Assembly: GCA_002104935.1 (NCBI GenBank)
Contig: MCGT01000045.1
Coordinates: 62,001 to 126,000, forward strand
Source of the DNA: Hesseltinella vesiculosa
Lineage: Eukaryota > Mucoromycota > Mucoromycetes > Mucorales > Cunninghamellaceae
Direction: 5' to 3'
DNA: 64,000 nucleotides
The notes below the pieces were generated by a model, which made no database searches, was not told the DNA's origin, and saw only the letters and a program-made list of their open reading frames with translations. A program made the translations under genes and the position numbers. How positions within the stretch are numbered: position 1 is the first letter of the stretch; each line of letters begins with the position of its first letter. Below are positions 54,552 through 64,000 of the stretch, one piece after another.

Positions 54552-57500
54552 ATGGGAGACGATGTACAGCATCCATTGACCTTGACACCAGACCGGTCAT
54601 TCCTCGATTCTCCTGTACCAAGAGGACCTGTGGATTCGCCTGCGCCTAATCAAGCCCAACAAATTCAAACAAACCTTCAAGCCCATCGCGACAGTCTGAC
54701 TGAAGTGGTGACATGCTTCGAACAGTTTCCACCGGACACCTCTGCCCTGTTACACGATAAGGTCTCGCATCGCTATCGTTCCGATACATCCAACCCCCCT
54801 TGGCTTCGAGGTCGTTCAAAGTCTCTAGCCTTTGGTGTGAACATTATGACACCCGAAGGAGGAGGCTATGCCAGTGCTGTTCCATACAAGGCTAAAACGT
54901 GGGAACCAACCCTAGAAAAGGCCATCCGTGCCATCATCTCTATCAAGGCCAGTCATGTGCGTAGTTTTGATACCGAAACCTCTGGTAAATCTCAAAAACA
55001 AAAAAAAGGGAACGCTCACCAACCCTTGCTATTCAAGGGACATATACCGCCACTGGATTTATTGTCGATGCGCAGCAAGGCATCATTCTCACTAATCGCC
55101 ACGTCGTGTCTCCGGCTCCCATTGTAGCCCAGGCTGTGTTGACCAATTATGAAGAAGTAGATCTGATTCCTGTGTATCGGGACCCCGTACATGACTTTGG
55201 TTTTATGAAGGTAGGTAGGTCAAAAGGCTATGAGCGCCATTGGCTCATCTTGATACTCTTTAAAAGTTTGATCCAAACAAAGTCAAGTTTATGGAACTGG
55301 AAGAGATCGAGCTCCGTCCTGAACGTGCTAAAGTTGGCCTCGATATCCGTGTTGTAGGGTAAGTGGTGGGCATCCCAAGTCTAACGTATCCCTCACCCGT
55401 CCCGCTGTCTTAGGAATGACGCCGGTGAAAAGCTCAGTATTCTTGCCGGTACCCTAGCTCGCTTGGATCGAAGGTAAAAAAAAAAAAACGCGCCACCGCC
55501 CAGGCAAACAAAGAACACTCACTTGTTTCTCTTCTAGAGCTCCTGAATATGGTATTGGAGAATACAATGACTTCAATACCTTTTACTTGCAAGCCGCCTC
55601 TGGCACAAGCGGTGGGTCTTCCGGCAGCCCAGTGTTGGATATTGACGGCCATGCTGTGGCTCTAAACGCCGGAGGTGCCAGCCGTGCCTCGTCCAGCTAC
55701 TACCTCCCATTAGATCGTGTCAAACGCGCCTTGTCCTATGTCCAGCTTGGCCACACCGTCCCTCGAGGCACCCTACAGACTGAATTTGAATATCTGCCCT
55801 ATAACGAAGTCCGCCGCCTCGGCCTCAAGGCACCCTTGGAAGAGAAGATCCGCGCAAAATTCCCTGACGAGACCGGCCTGTTGGTCGTTCACTCTGTCCT
55901 GCCGGGCGGCCCGGCCGATCAGCGCCTGATCCCTGGTGACATCTTACTCGGCTGCAACGGCAACATGATGCCTCATTTTATCGCCTTGTTCTCTGTGATC
56001 GACGACGCTGTGGGCCAGACCGTCACCTTGACCATCTCCCGCGGTAAAAAGATCCAAGACATCTCTGTCACCGTCCAAGACCTCCATACCATCACCCCGG
56101 CCAAGTTTGTAGAAATCGGCGGCGGCATCGTTCACGACTTGTCCTACCAACTTGCAAAGTCCTATTCACAACCTGTGGCTGGCGTTTATGTGGCGACCTC
56201 AGGCCACATGCTTGCCAGCGCAAGCGCCTGGCGTAAATCCATCATCACCAGCGTCAACAACATCCCAACCCCCAATCTCAGTGCCTTTATTCACGCCATG
56301 AATACCTTGCCGGATGGTGCCCGCGTGCCTCTTTGTTTTTATGCCCTCCACAAGGCCTACAAGGAAAAGGTGATGATCATGCACGTCGACCGCCACTGGC
56401 ATCTCTTCCGATTGGCTACACGCAATGGTAATAAAAAGAGATGAAAACAAGTCGCTCACCACTCTTCATTTTTTTTTTTGCTCCGCTCAAGATGTCACGG
56501 GTGTATGGGATTATGAAGACATGCCTCCTCCCCCAAAGACATTGGCCTATCAACCATCCACTGCATCACTACCGCCCTTGGATGCAAGCATGGCCTTGGC
56601 TGCAAAGCTCATGCCCTCGTTTGTCGCCATTGACTTTTACCTTCCGTACCTGGTGGACGGGATGAAGGCCACCCAGTTTTATGGCACTGGCTATGTCGTG
56701 TCTCACGGCCAATGCCCCTTGATCTTGTGCGACCGCGACACCATCCCCATCAGCCTCGGTGACATCTTCATCACCTTTGCCAACAGCATCATCATCCCCG
56801 GCAAACTCGTCCTCCTCCATCCCTTCTACAACTATGCCCTGGTCACCTACGACCCCAGCCTGCTGGGCAATACGCCTGTCGAATCGCTCCAGTTCAGCCC
56901 GGTCGACCTCAAACAAGGCGATACGGCTACTTTTGTTGGCCAGACCAACGACCACGCCATCACACAAAAAAAAGTCACCGTCAGCAGCATTAGCAACATC
57001 GGTACCCGCGAGTGCTCTCCTCCGCGCTGGCGCGCCATGAACGTCGAAGGCATCAGCGTCGACGACCCGTCCCTCACCCACCTTCACGGCGGCCTCCTCG
57101 TCGACGCCGATGGCCTAGTGCAAGCCATCTGGGCCAGCTATTCCACCCAAAACGAAAAGGCCAAGGATACCTCTTTCATGTCCGGCCTTCCTGCCTCTCT
57201 GATCCAACCCACCCTGACCAAGCTGACCACCCATGCAGCGGATGCCCAGGACCTGTGCGAAGCCTCGTTCCAAATGAACTTCCATGGCCTGGACGCCGAA
57301 TTCTGGACCATGCGTCTGGCTGCCGCTCGTACCTTGGGCTTGTCCGACGCTTGGGTGCAGCGCATCGAATCCAGTGGCGCCCACCGATTCACCCTGCTGT
57401 ATGTGCTGAACCTACTCGACGAACACAGCCCGCTGGCCGAGCAGCTGCAAGTGGGTGATCTAGTGCTGTCGATCCAAGACCAGCTGATGACACGACTGTC

Positions 57501-58131
57501 GGATCTTACACGCGTGCTGGAACATGAGATCAATGGTGGCAACAGCGATCACGTGAACATGTGCATCCTGCGCAAGGGCAAGGAACTTGTCGTGCGGGTG
57601 CCCTTGACCAACTTCTCTGGCTACGAAACGACGCGTGTGGTTGGTTGGCAAGGCGCTCTGATCCAAAGAGCCTACAAGGCTGTCCTTGAACAAGTACGCC
57701 ATGACACCCTAGGCGTGTATGTCAGTTGCACGCTGTATGGATCACCAGCCTCCAATGTGCTTCGGCCCGGTGTGTGGATCACCGAAGTCCAGGGCCAGAA
57801 AGTCAACAATCTCGATGAATTTTTGCATGTCGTCCACAACAACGAAGCCGATGCCATGCGCCGCCGCCGCCCCAGCTACATCCCACCCGCCCACCGCCCC
57901 GTTGGCGACCGCCAATGCATGCCTGCTGCCGAAGACAAGATGCTCACTGTTCATGAGTCCGAGGAGGACGAGGATGACAACAATGACGAAGGCTATATCC
58001 GGCTCAAGACTGTCAGCCGCAATGGCACTGTGCGTGTGGTAGCTCTCAAACTGGACCTCCATTACTGGGTATCGTGGCAACTCAAACATGACGCTTCTGC
58101 CATGAGTGGCTGGATGGCTGCCAAGGCATAG
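54552..58131 (+). CDS. NMA111: NMA111-type HtrA serine protease with PDZ domains
   Basis: Six exons (54552-54984, 55038-55210, 55267-55358, 55414-55473, 55538-56427, 56492-58131) give 1095 aa. The first trypsin-like domain has the catalytic triad: His in ILTNRHVV, Asp in [10 protein letters not shown] and Ser in [14 protein letters not shown] domains follow, then a degenerate second protease-like domain (about 650-850) with [10 protein letters not shown] in place of the catalytic Ser motif, and further PDZ-like parts ending in an acidic stretch ([10 protein letters not shown]). This is the Nma111 double-HtrA layout of fungi; the yeast protein is a nuclear serine protease linked to apoptosis-like death. 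The N-terminal 100 residues are disordered and Pro-rich. Confidence 0.95.
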
Positions 58132-58643
58132 CGCGAAAGAAAAATATCTCATTCAAAAATAAAAATGAAAACCCGTTTCTCGGCCTACCCACAGGCAGGA
58201 TGCATAAAACGGAAAATCGATGGCTTGGTGTGGGATCAAAAATGTTATTTGCACCAAATTTTGGAGGAAATCATCAACGCCAATCACTGATCTCATTTGG
58301 ATCGTTCCAACTTGCACGAATCATAGCATAGCAACAGAGGCAAGCGAATACCTAATGCATCAGGCTATCCATAAACTGTGTGCAAGAAGGAAACACGTGT
58401 TTTCCTTTGTCTTTGTGCCTCCTAGCAATGGCGCGACGAATGAAGGCACCCATTGACACCAGTCATATTGAACGCGTGTAACCAGCAAATGTACAACATG
58501 ACCAGGATGACAGAACTGTTCCCTCTTTGGTACCTTGGACTAGTCGGCCGAACCGTGAATCTACTGTGGGCTTGCACCTGTCTCTCCCCACCACCGAGCA
58601 AGAAGGAAATAAATCAACTTGGTAAAACGCTGGTTTATTGGTC
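58132..58643. other. Convergent 3' region
   Basis: 512 bp between NMA111 and the next minus-strand gene; AATAAA-like signals near 58158 fit NMA111. No supportable gene. Confidence 0.5.
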
Positions 58644-59248
58644 CTAGTCTTGCTTTTTGTCTATTTGAAGGAGGGAGGATACATAAGGATAGATAACACA
58701 CGTTCCCAGTCCGAGTGCAAAAACGATCATCAGAGCCACGTTGCGAATGCCCGTGTGGACAATACCAAGAATCAGCGGCTCCATCACGATGTGCACTGGA
58801 ACGTTGGGATTCTCCATGCCAACTCGGTTGGTGACACCAGCATAGGTTTGCTTGAACAAGACACCATACACCAAATTTGAATCGCGAGCGCACACCAGCT
58901 CAACCTCAATATCGGTAGGGGTCTACCCAAAAATAAAAATAAAAAGAGCTGGGTGAGCCACACAGTGGAGTCATTTGAGGAATGATTTACAGTGGCAGGA
59001 TAGGAGACTCTCACTTCATAACGAGAATGAGGATCCATATGCTGCAGCGGGTATAAATAAGGCTGATTGGGATACCACTCGTGCACAATGTCAGCTGTTG
59101 GCGTGAGGACCATGGACGTGGCTGCTGTACCAATCTCTTCCAGCTGTTTACATGACGATGTGTCTGAGGCTGCAAACATCACCTTTTCGGTATTGCCCAT
59201 GACACAGACCAGCCAGCATAGGATTAGTAGGGGTACAAGTGACCTCAT
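58644..59248 (-). CDS. Unrecognised single-pass secretory-pathway membrane protein
   Basis: Two exons (59248-58991, 58922-58644; 68-nt intron) give 178 aa. Residues 1-18 are a signal peptide (MRSLVPLLILCWLVCVMG). The lumenal part includes SSCKQLEEIGTAAT and EVRVSYPATTPTDIEVELV, has two spaced cysteines and looks beta-rich; residues about 145-168 are one transmembrane helix (NVALMIVFALGLGTCVIYPYV), and the short cytosolic tail ends KKQD, an ER-retrieval-like sequence. Size and topology fit small ER or Golgi type I proteins, but I recognise no family. Its start lies only 89 bp from that of TCF25/RQC1. Confidence 0.78.
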
Positions 59249-59337
59249 CGTTTATTATATCACTAAAAAAAAAAAAGAAGCGAAGAAGCTCGGAGCTGGT
59301 TTTTTTTTTTTTTTCTTTTCACTCCTTTCTTATTAAA
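59249..59337. promoter_or_regulatory. 89-bp divergent promoter
   Basis: Separates the start codons of the small membrane protein (minus) and TCF25/RQC1 (plus). Contains A12 and T15 tracts of about equal length, reminiscent of nucleosome-repelling poly(dA:dT) elements. Confidence 0.55.
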
Positions 59338-61886
59338 ATGTCGTCTCGTGCGTTACGCCGCATTCAAAAGGAAAAACTCTTTTTGCAAGAAGAGCCAAGT
59401 GATGAAGAAGCATCTGATCACGAACCTGCCCCTGCTACTGCTATCAATCCATTTGATTTGGTAAAGAAAACCAGTGAAGCCCTACTTCGAAATCAATGAC
59501 CACTCACGCTTTTGTATTATTTTTTTTGTGGCTGTTGCCGCAGTTGAATAATGGTGATGACGATGATCAAGACGACAATGACGATACACACACCCAAGAG
59601 CCTGCAGTGTCACCAAAAGATGACGACCAAGATGCGTTGACGCCATCCATGACACCTGTGAAGAAGAAGAAAAAGAAGGCCAAAAAGACAGGCTTGCCTC
59701 CCATGGACGACCAGCCTGCCCCTTCCAATAGCAAGAAGAGCAAGAAGAAGAATAAGAAAAAAACCACCCAAGTCGACGATATGTCCATGCAAGACCTCGA
59801 TGCATTGCTCGAGAACATGAATCAAGAAACGCCCAACACGACTTCATCACAAGACCAACCTGTCAATCCCCAGCATGCCCTGTCTCGCCCTGCCCAAGCC
59901 TTGCTGTCGATCCAAGCGCGCTATCTGGACCCCGAGGCCGAAATGAAACGCTTGTTTGGCTCCCGTATTGTCAACCGGGAAGCCCGGCCTTCAGGCAAAC
60001 TGCTGAAGAAAACCAAACTGGCCACGCCCAAGGCCGACTGGCCCATGTATCACAAGCAAGGCTTGACCATGAAACGCTGGGCTCCCCCGCTTGATGGTGA
60101 CAACAACGACGACGACAGCTCAGGAGACGGGGACGATACTAGCAATACCGACCTGGACTCCTTCACGTTTGATCACCAAGGATCATACCAAGACATCCAG
60201 CTGGCATATGCAGGAGCGATCGAACGCATGGACCCCAATACCCTCGTCATGCTGTCGCGCCAACACCCTTATCACATCGACACACTGCTCCAACTTTCGG
60301 AAATTGCCAAACAACAAGGTGACTGGACCGTGGCTGGTGACTGCATTGATCGTGCTCTCTACGCCAGTGAACGTGCGCTGCATCCTCACTGTCTCCTCGG
60401 CCCTGGCACTGCTCGTCTTCCTTTTCAGCGTTCCGAGAATCGCTCCTTCTATAGTGCTCTGGTCCGTCACGTCCAATTTTTGACCCGTCGCGGTTGCTGG
60501 CGCACCGCTTTTGAATTCAATAAGCTCTTGTTCAGGTATTAAAAACGACAAACCCCCCCCCCCGGATGGGTGTGAATACTCACGGCTGTCCTTTTTTTTT
60601 TAATTCCATACATCAGCCTCTCACCCTTGGATGATCCCACAGGCTCATTGCTCACTATGGACTATCATGCCTTGTGCGCCCACGAATATCAATACGTGGT
60701 GGATTTGGTGACGCATTGGCAAGCCGACGGCAATGTGTATCCTCGCGACCTACACAGCCTGCCAAATCTTGCCTACTCCTCAGCCTATGCTCTCTACAAA
60801 TTAGATCAGGTAGACCTCGCTGCCGATGCATTGAAGCAAGCCATCACTTTGTTCCCTGGTGTTGCTTCAGCCTTGCTGGAGAAGCTGGACGTGTCGGCAA
60901 AGGTGGATACCAGGTAAATCATTCGGACGAAAGCTGGCCTTCAGCGCGAAGCTCACCTATTTTTTTTTTTTACTAGCCCTATCGATGAATATCTGCAGTT
61001 ATTGACTGCTATGTATGTGGACCGATGTCACCAATTGTGGAAAGAGCCTGAGGCAAGTCTACGGAGCCAGCTAGATTGAAAACGATTGGCTACTAGATCT
61101 AACCCGTCTTTTTTTTTTTTTTTTGCTCGCAGGTGCTGTCATGGTTATCAGAAACGGTAGCTGGAGTGAAGGATTCCTCGAGAGCCTTGCACGCTTTGCC
61201 CATTGACTGGGAAGCTGGCAAATATCAGCCTGTCTCTCCTGTACCTTTGAATGTGTGCCGCCATGTTCTCTTCCTGGATCAACGTGACATTCTTGCCTTA
61301 CTGCCCCGATCCGTTACGCAAAACACCAACTTCCATGTCAATGACCCTTTGCCACCACACGATTCTGTTACTGGATACACGCTCGATCAGTCAAATTGGA
61401 GATCGGCGCGCCAGGGTGTTGATGGTTTGATCCAGATGATCCAAAACGTGTTTGGCCGCTACTCTAATGATCCCCAGCAGCTACGAGCCATGCTGGAACA
61501 GCAACGCGATCAGCTGCCTGGCTCTTTCCCTGAAGGCGCTGATGACATTGATGAAGATGGACTTCCAGAAGACCATGATGAGGAAGTTGCACCTGGTGCA
61601 GATACGTAAGTGGAAGAATCATAAATCAAAAGGAACTTGGCAGAGAGAAAGAATCTGCCACTGACACGATATTTTTTCCTCCACCTGTAGCACTGCTATT
61701 GATGAACTTTATAATGCATTGGACCGTATCCCCCATGACGATCATGAGCAATTGCGGCAGTTACAAGACTTCCTTCAAAACAACGGCCTCACCCCCCACC
61801 AACAGGAACAGTCATACTCAGCCGACGAAGACGACGAAGATGCCGATTTACAGCGTGCTATAGAAGAATCCAGGCAGCAGCAATGA
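59338..61886 (+). CDS. RQC1: TCF25/RQC1 ribosome quality-control factor
   Basis: Six exons (59338-59460, 59544-60535, 60617-60913, 60977-61052, 61133-61605, 61691-61886) give 718 aa. It starts MSSRALRRIQKEK, as TCF25/Rqc1 proteins do, then has an acidic/basic low-complexity region (KKKKKKAKK, NSKKSKKKNKKK). The conserved part includes LLSIQARYLDPEAEMKRLFG, a helical repeat (HPYHIDTLLQLSEIAKQQ) and RGCWRTAFEFNKLL. The protein acts with Listerin/Ltn1 and Rqc2 on stalled 60S subunits, helping ubiquitin-chain formation on nascent chains. The C-terminus reads DEDADLQRAIEESRQQQ, a good ubiquitin-interacting motif. Intron 4 uses a GC donor (GAG|GCAAGT at 61053). Confidence 0.94.
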
Positions 61887-62052
61887 TTGCCTTTGGAGTC
61901 AGCTACTACACTGTTCTCGAGATCGAAGTAATAAAATTACCAGGTATAAATTCACAATCCGTTTTGAGAAAGGAACAAAAAAAAAAAAAAGACGTTTGTG
62001 GCTGCCTTTTCCTCTTTTTTTTTTTTTTTTGCTGATTGTTTACACGAGAAAC
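61887..62052. other. Short intergenic stretch with leader of next gene
   Basis: 166 bp between same-strand genes, T15 run near 62018; AATAAAA at about 61930 fits the TCF25 poly(A) signal. Confidence 0.45.
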
Positions 62053-63440
62053 ATGGAAAACGCAAAGCCTGGAGATGTGAACAAAGCAAAAAAGAACAGA
62101 GTGTACAAACGGCTACAGCGAGTACGTCGACGGATTCTTTATGGCCAAGGCAAACACAACGTACCAGTGCAATGGCCCATGGCTCTGTCCACGATCATTT
62201 TACCCGGACGCCGCGAGTTCCATCAGCGATTCCCTCACCCGTTAGCTGGTCGCAAAGGCCTGTCCAAAGACTATCCATGGCTCGATCTACGCAACAATGA
62301 ATCACCTTGGTCCTGGTCCATGACCGAACTGCCAGAATCCTCTACCTACACCAGCTGGCCATTCTCCACCAGAAAACACGTATTTTCTCTCTTGACAAAG
62401 TTTGCCATCGAATGTGCTTTTCGACCCATGATTATTCAACGTCTGTTCTCTCCAAACTCTCTTCCATTGCATCCTCCCCCTCACACCGCTCAGACATCCG
62501 ACCAAACTTCCACGCAGCCCCCATCGTCCAACAGCGAAGCCTCCGCCTCAACCACACCCCTTCCACCTCTGCCCCAATATACCCAGCCCACCTTTCCCTA
62601 TACTACCGTGCTCACGCCTCAGCCTGCGTTAGACGATATCTATCACCTAACCAAGGACACAGTTTATACCCTGCTTGGCCAAATCACAGATATGCACCAT
62701 AACCGTACTATCCAAACCAACAAACACCCATTGCGTAACCGCTACAACTGGGAAGAGCTGATGTATTCTGCCATGTTTAGCAACCTGTCTCCAAGGTAAG
62801 AACCTTCCTTTTCTGAAAAAAAAAAAAAACTGCTGTGTCATTGACTTATCCGTCTATTGCAGTGTTCTTCGTAGCACACTGCAGCGATTTAAATACGCTT
62901 ATGGATCCTCAGTCGACGTATCTGGTAATAAAGAACCCCCTCTCCTCCAATATTGGAGGGCTATCTGACTATTTTATTTCCCTAGGCATGATGCACATGG
63001 TGGATGAAATGGATCGTCACCTTGCTCCACCCCAGATGACCATGCAGTCTTCACTTTTTGGCAATGAAGCTCATTATGAAGGTAAAAGTTTGTGATTTGG
63101 GTGTCTGCCGTGCTCACCAGTATTCCACTTTTTTATTTTTATTTTTATAGATCTATCTCTGAAATTGTCAACCAGGGTTGAAGACATGCTGTTCAAGAAC
63201 GAGCCAGAATCCATGATGGTAACACGACCCTCGGATCTTGCCAACCAATATCCCCAAGTGTCCCTTGTCAATGACATTTATGCACTCCAGAGCAACCAGA
63301 TGACCTTTGATCTCATTCAGCAATATATCCTCGAGAAGCAAGAACTGAAGAAACAAGCCCAGGTACTGGAGCAGCAACTGAATGAGCGCCGGCAACGAGG
63401 AGAGACCCGTGCAGATGACTTGGAAACAGGAAATCAATAA
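62053..63440 (+). CDS. Unrecognised conserved-looking protein with basic N-terminus and C-terminal coiled coil
   Basis: Four exons (62053-62795, 62863-62924, 62986-63081, 63151-63440) give 396 aa. Residues 1-60 are strongly basic (KAKKNRVYKRLQRVRRRILYG). The middle has aromatic blocks (YPWLDL, SPWSWSMTELP, YTSWPFSTRK), then a Pro/Ser/Thr-rich linker. The C-terminal third has a helix DLIQQYILEKQELKKQAQVLEQ that is a likely coiled coil, followed by charged residues. The basic N-terminus suggests nucleic-acid binding; no catalytic motif or known domain is seen. Start taken at the Met before ENAKPGDVNKAKK, since the open frame upstream is a Phe-rich leader translation. It may be a fungus-specific chromatin or Pol I factor, but this is a guess. 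Confidence 0.65.
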
Positions 63441-64000
63441 AAAAAACATCACCCTGTGGTGTTGATGAACGGGCAAATGGTGAGCGACCGACACTATTTT
63501 TTTTTTGTCTTTAACACCTTCACTCGCTTAGACATTCTGGTGCAAAGTCAACTCACGCGAGTGTGGTGTCCCTGTCATGATTGCTGCTGATGCAAAGCGA
63601 ACGAATCAAAGATTTGGCATTAAAAAAAGTTTTCTGCCTTCCTTTTTTGGTCACGGCCGCGTCCCCCAGTTACGGATGCTGGTGAACACAAGCAGGCTTC
63701 CACCTCCCCCTCTTTTTCTCATTCTTTTTTACTTTGCACGAACGGCACCGCCTTGGCCAATGGCAATAAGAGAGACCTTGATTAAAAAGCAACACTTTCA
63801 CCCCATGATAAACAGACAAACAAAATTCAAACTATCTTTACACTTTAGGGGTAAATAAGGGCGCTGTGCGATTTAACGTAAAAAGACGAGACATGGGGAC
63901 GTGAAGTTAAAAGAAAAAAAAAAAAAGAAGGCTTGAAACGTGTAAAAGAAAAGCCTGCGCAGACGCTGAATACGACAATCCAAAAAAATAAAAAACTAAC
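63441..64000. other. Right edge, no gene seen
   Basis: Spacer after the last gene with scattered A/T runs; a 93-codon frame at 63577-63858 has no recognisable content. Confidence 0.45.

Noticed and set aside
1..64000. tRNA, rRNA or CRISPR arrays
   Set aside because: No tRNA B-box with a matching acceptor stem was found on either strand by eye, no rRNA-like sequence, and the only tandem array is the 11-bp one without spacers.

Overview
The window is nuclear DNA of a filamentous fungus, most likely an early-diverging one (Mucoromycota, probably Mucorales). The evidence is: dense genes with many 50-120 nt spliceosomal introns (GT-AG, CTGAC-like branch sites); a fungal-type conventional kinesin; fungal DEP/RGS, EDE1, NMA111 and SRS2 relatives; LEA2 and TMEM234 proteins; and a transposase fragment of a type I associate with Mucorales. 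Homopolymer A/T runs (up to about 28 nt) are unusually common in introns and spacers. No tRNA, rRNA or CRISPR was found.

Layout. 0.3-5 kb: a family-16 methyltransferase, a TMEM234-like protein and a LEA2 membrane protein, all on the minus strand. 6.5-15 kb: kinesin heavy chain, the SNARE YKT6 (minus) and a Ran1-like protein kinase. 15.5-22.3 kb: a bacterial-type cytidylate kinase divergent from EDE1, then a DEP-RGS protein. 22.9-29.7 kb: a THP1/PCID2 homologue divergent from CLP1, ribosomal protein L10, a four-pass membrane protein and a small secreted cysteine-rich protein. 31-42 kb: choline kinase, an SRS2/UvrD helicase, a possible gene relic, the branched-chain keto-acid dehydrogenase E2 and an F-box protein. 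42.7-46.8 kb: an island of mobile DNA. 47.5-63.5 kb: GPI11/PIG-F, a second small cysteine-rich secreted protein, an alpha/beta hydrolase, a CYSTM-like microprotein, a C2H2 transcription factor, NMA111, an unrecognised membrane protein, TCF25/RQC1 and one unrecognised protein.

The most unusual part is the island. It holds a Tc1/mariner-IS630-type transposase fragment abutting a truncated LINE-like fragment, an 11-bp tandem array, and a roughly 2-kb element (about 44.7-46.7 kb) with near-identical terminal inverted repeats. That element carries one intact three-exon gene of 520 codons. Its product has two N-terminal C2H2-type zinc fingers and a C-terminal segment with a PD-(D/E)XK nuclease signature. 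The inverted repeats contain the start codon and first 25 codons, so the first half of finger 1 is duplicated, inverted, at the far end. I do not recognise this as a described transposon family; it is my best candidate for a new system.

Most protein-coding calls were rebuilt by joining exons at GT-AG (or, four times, GC-AG) sites and checking that the frame is kept. Coordinates are coding start to stop; UTRs are not annotated.
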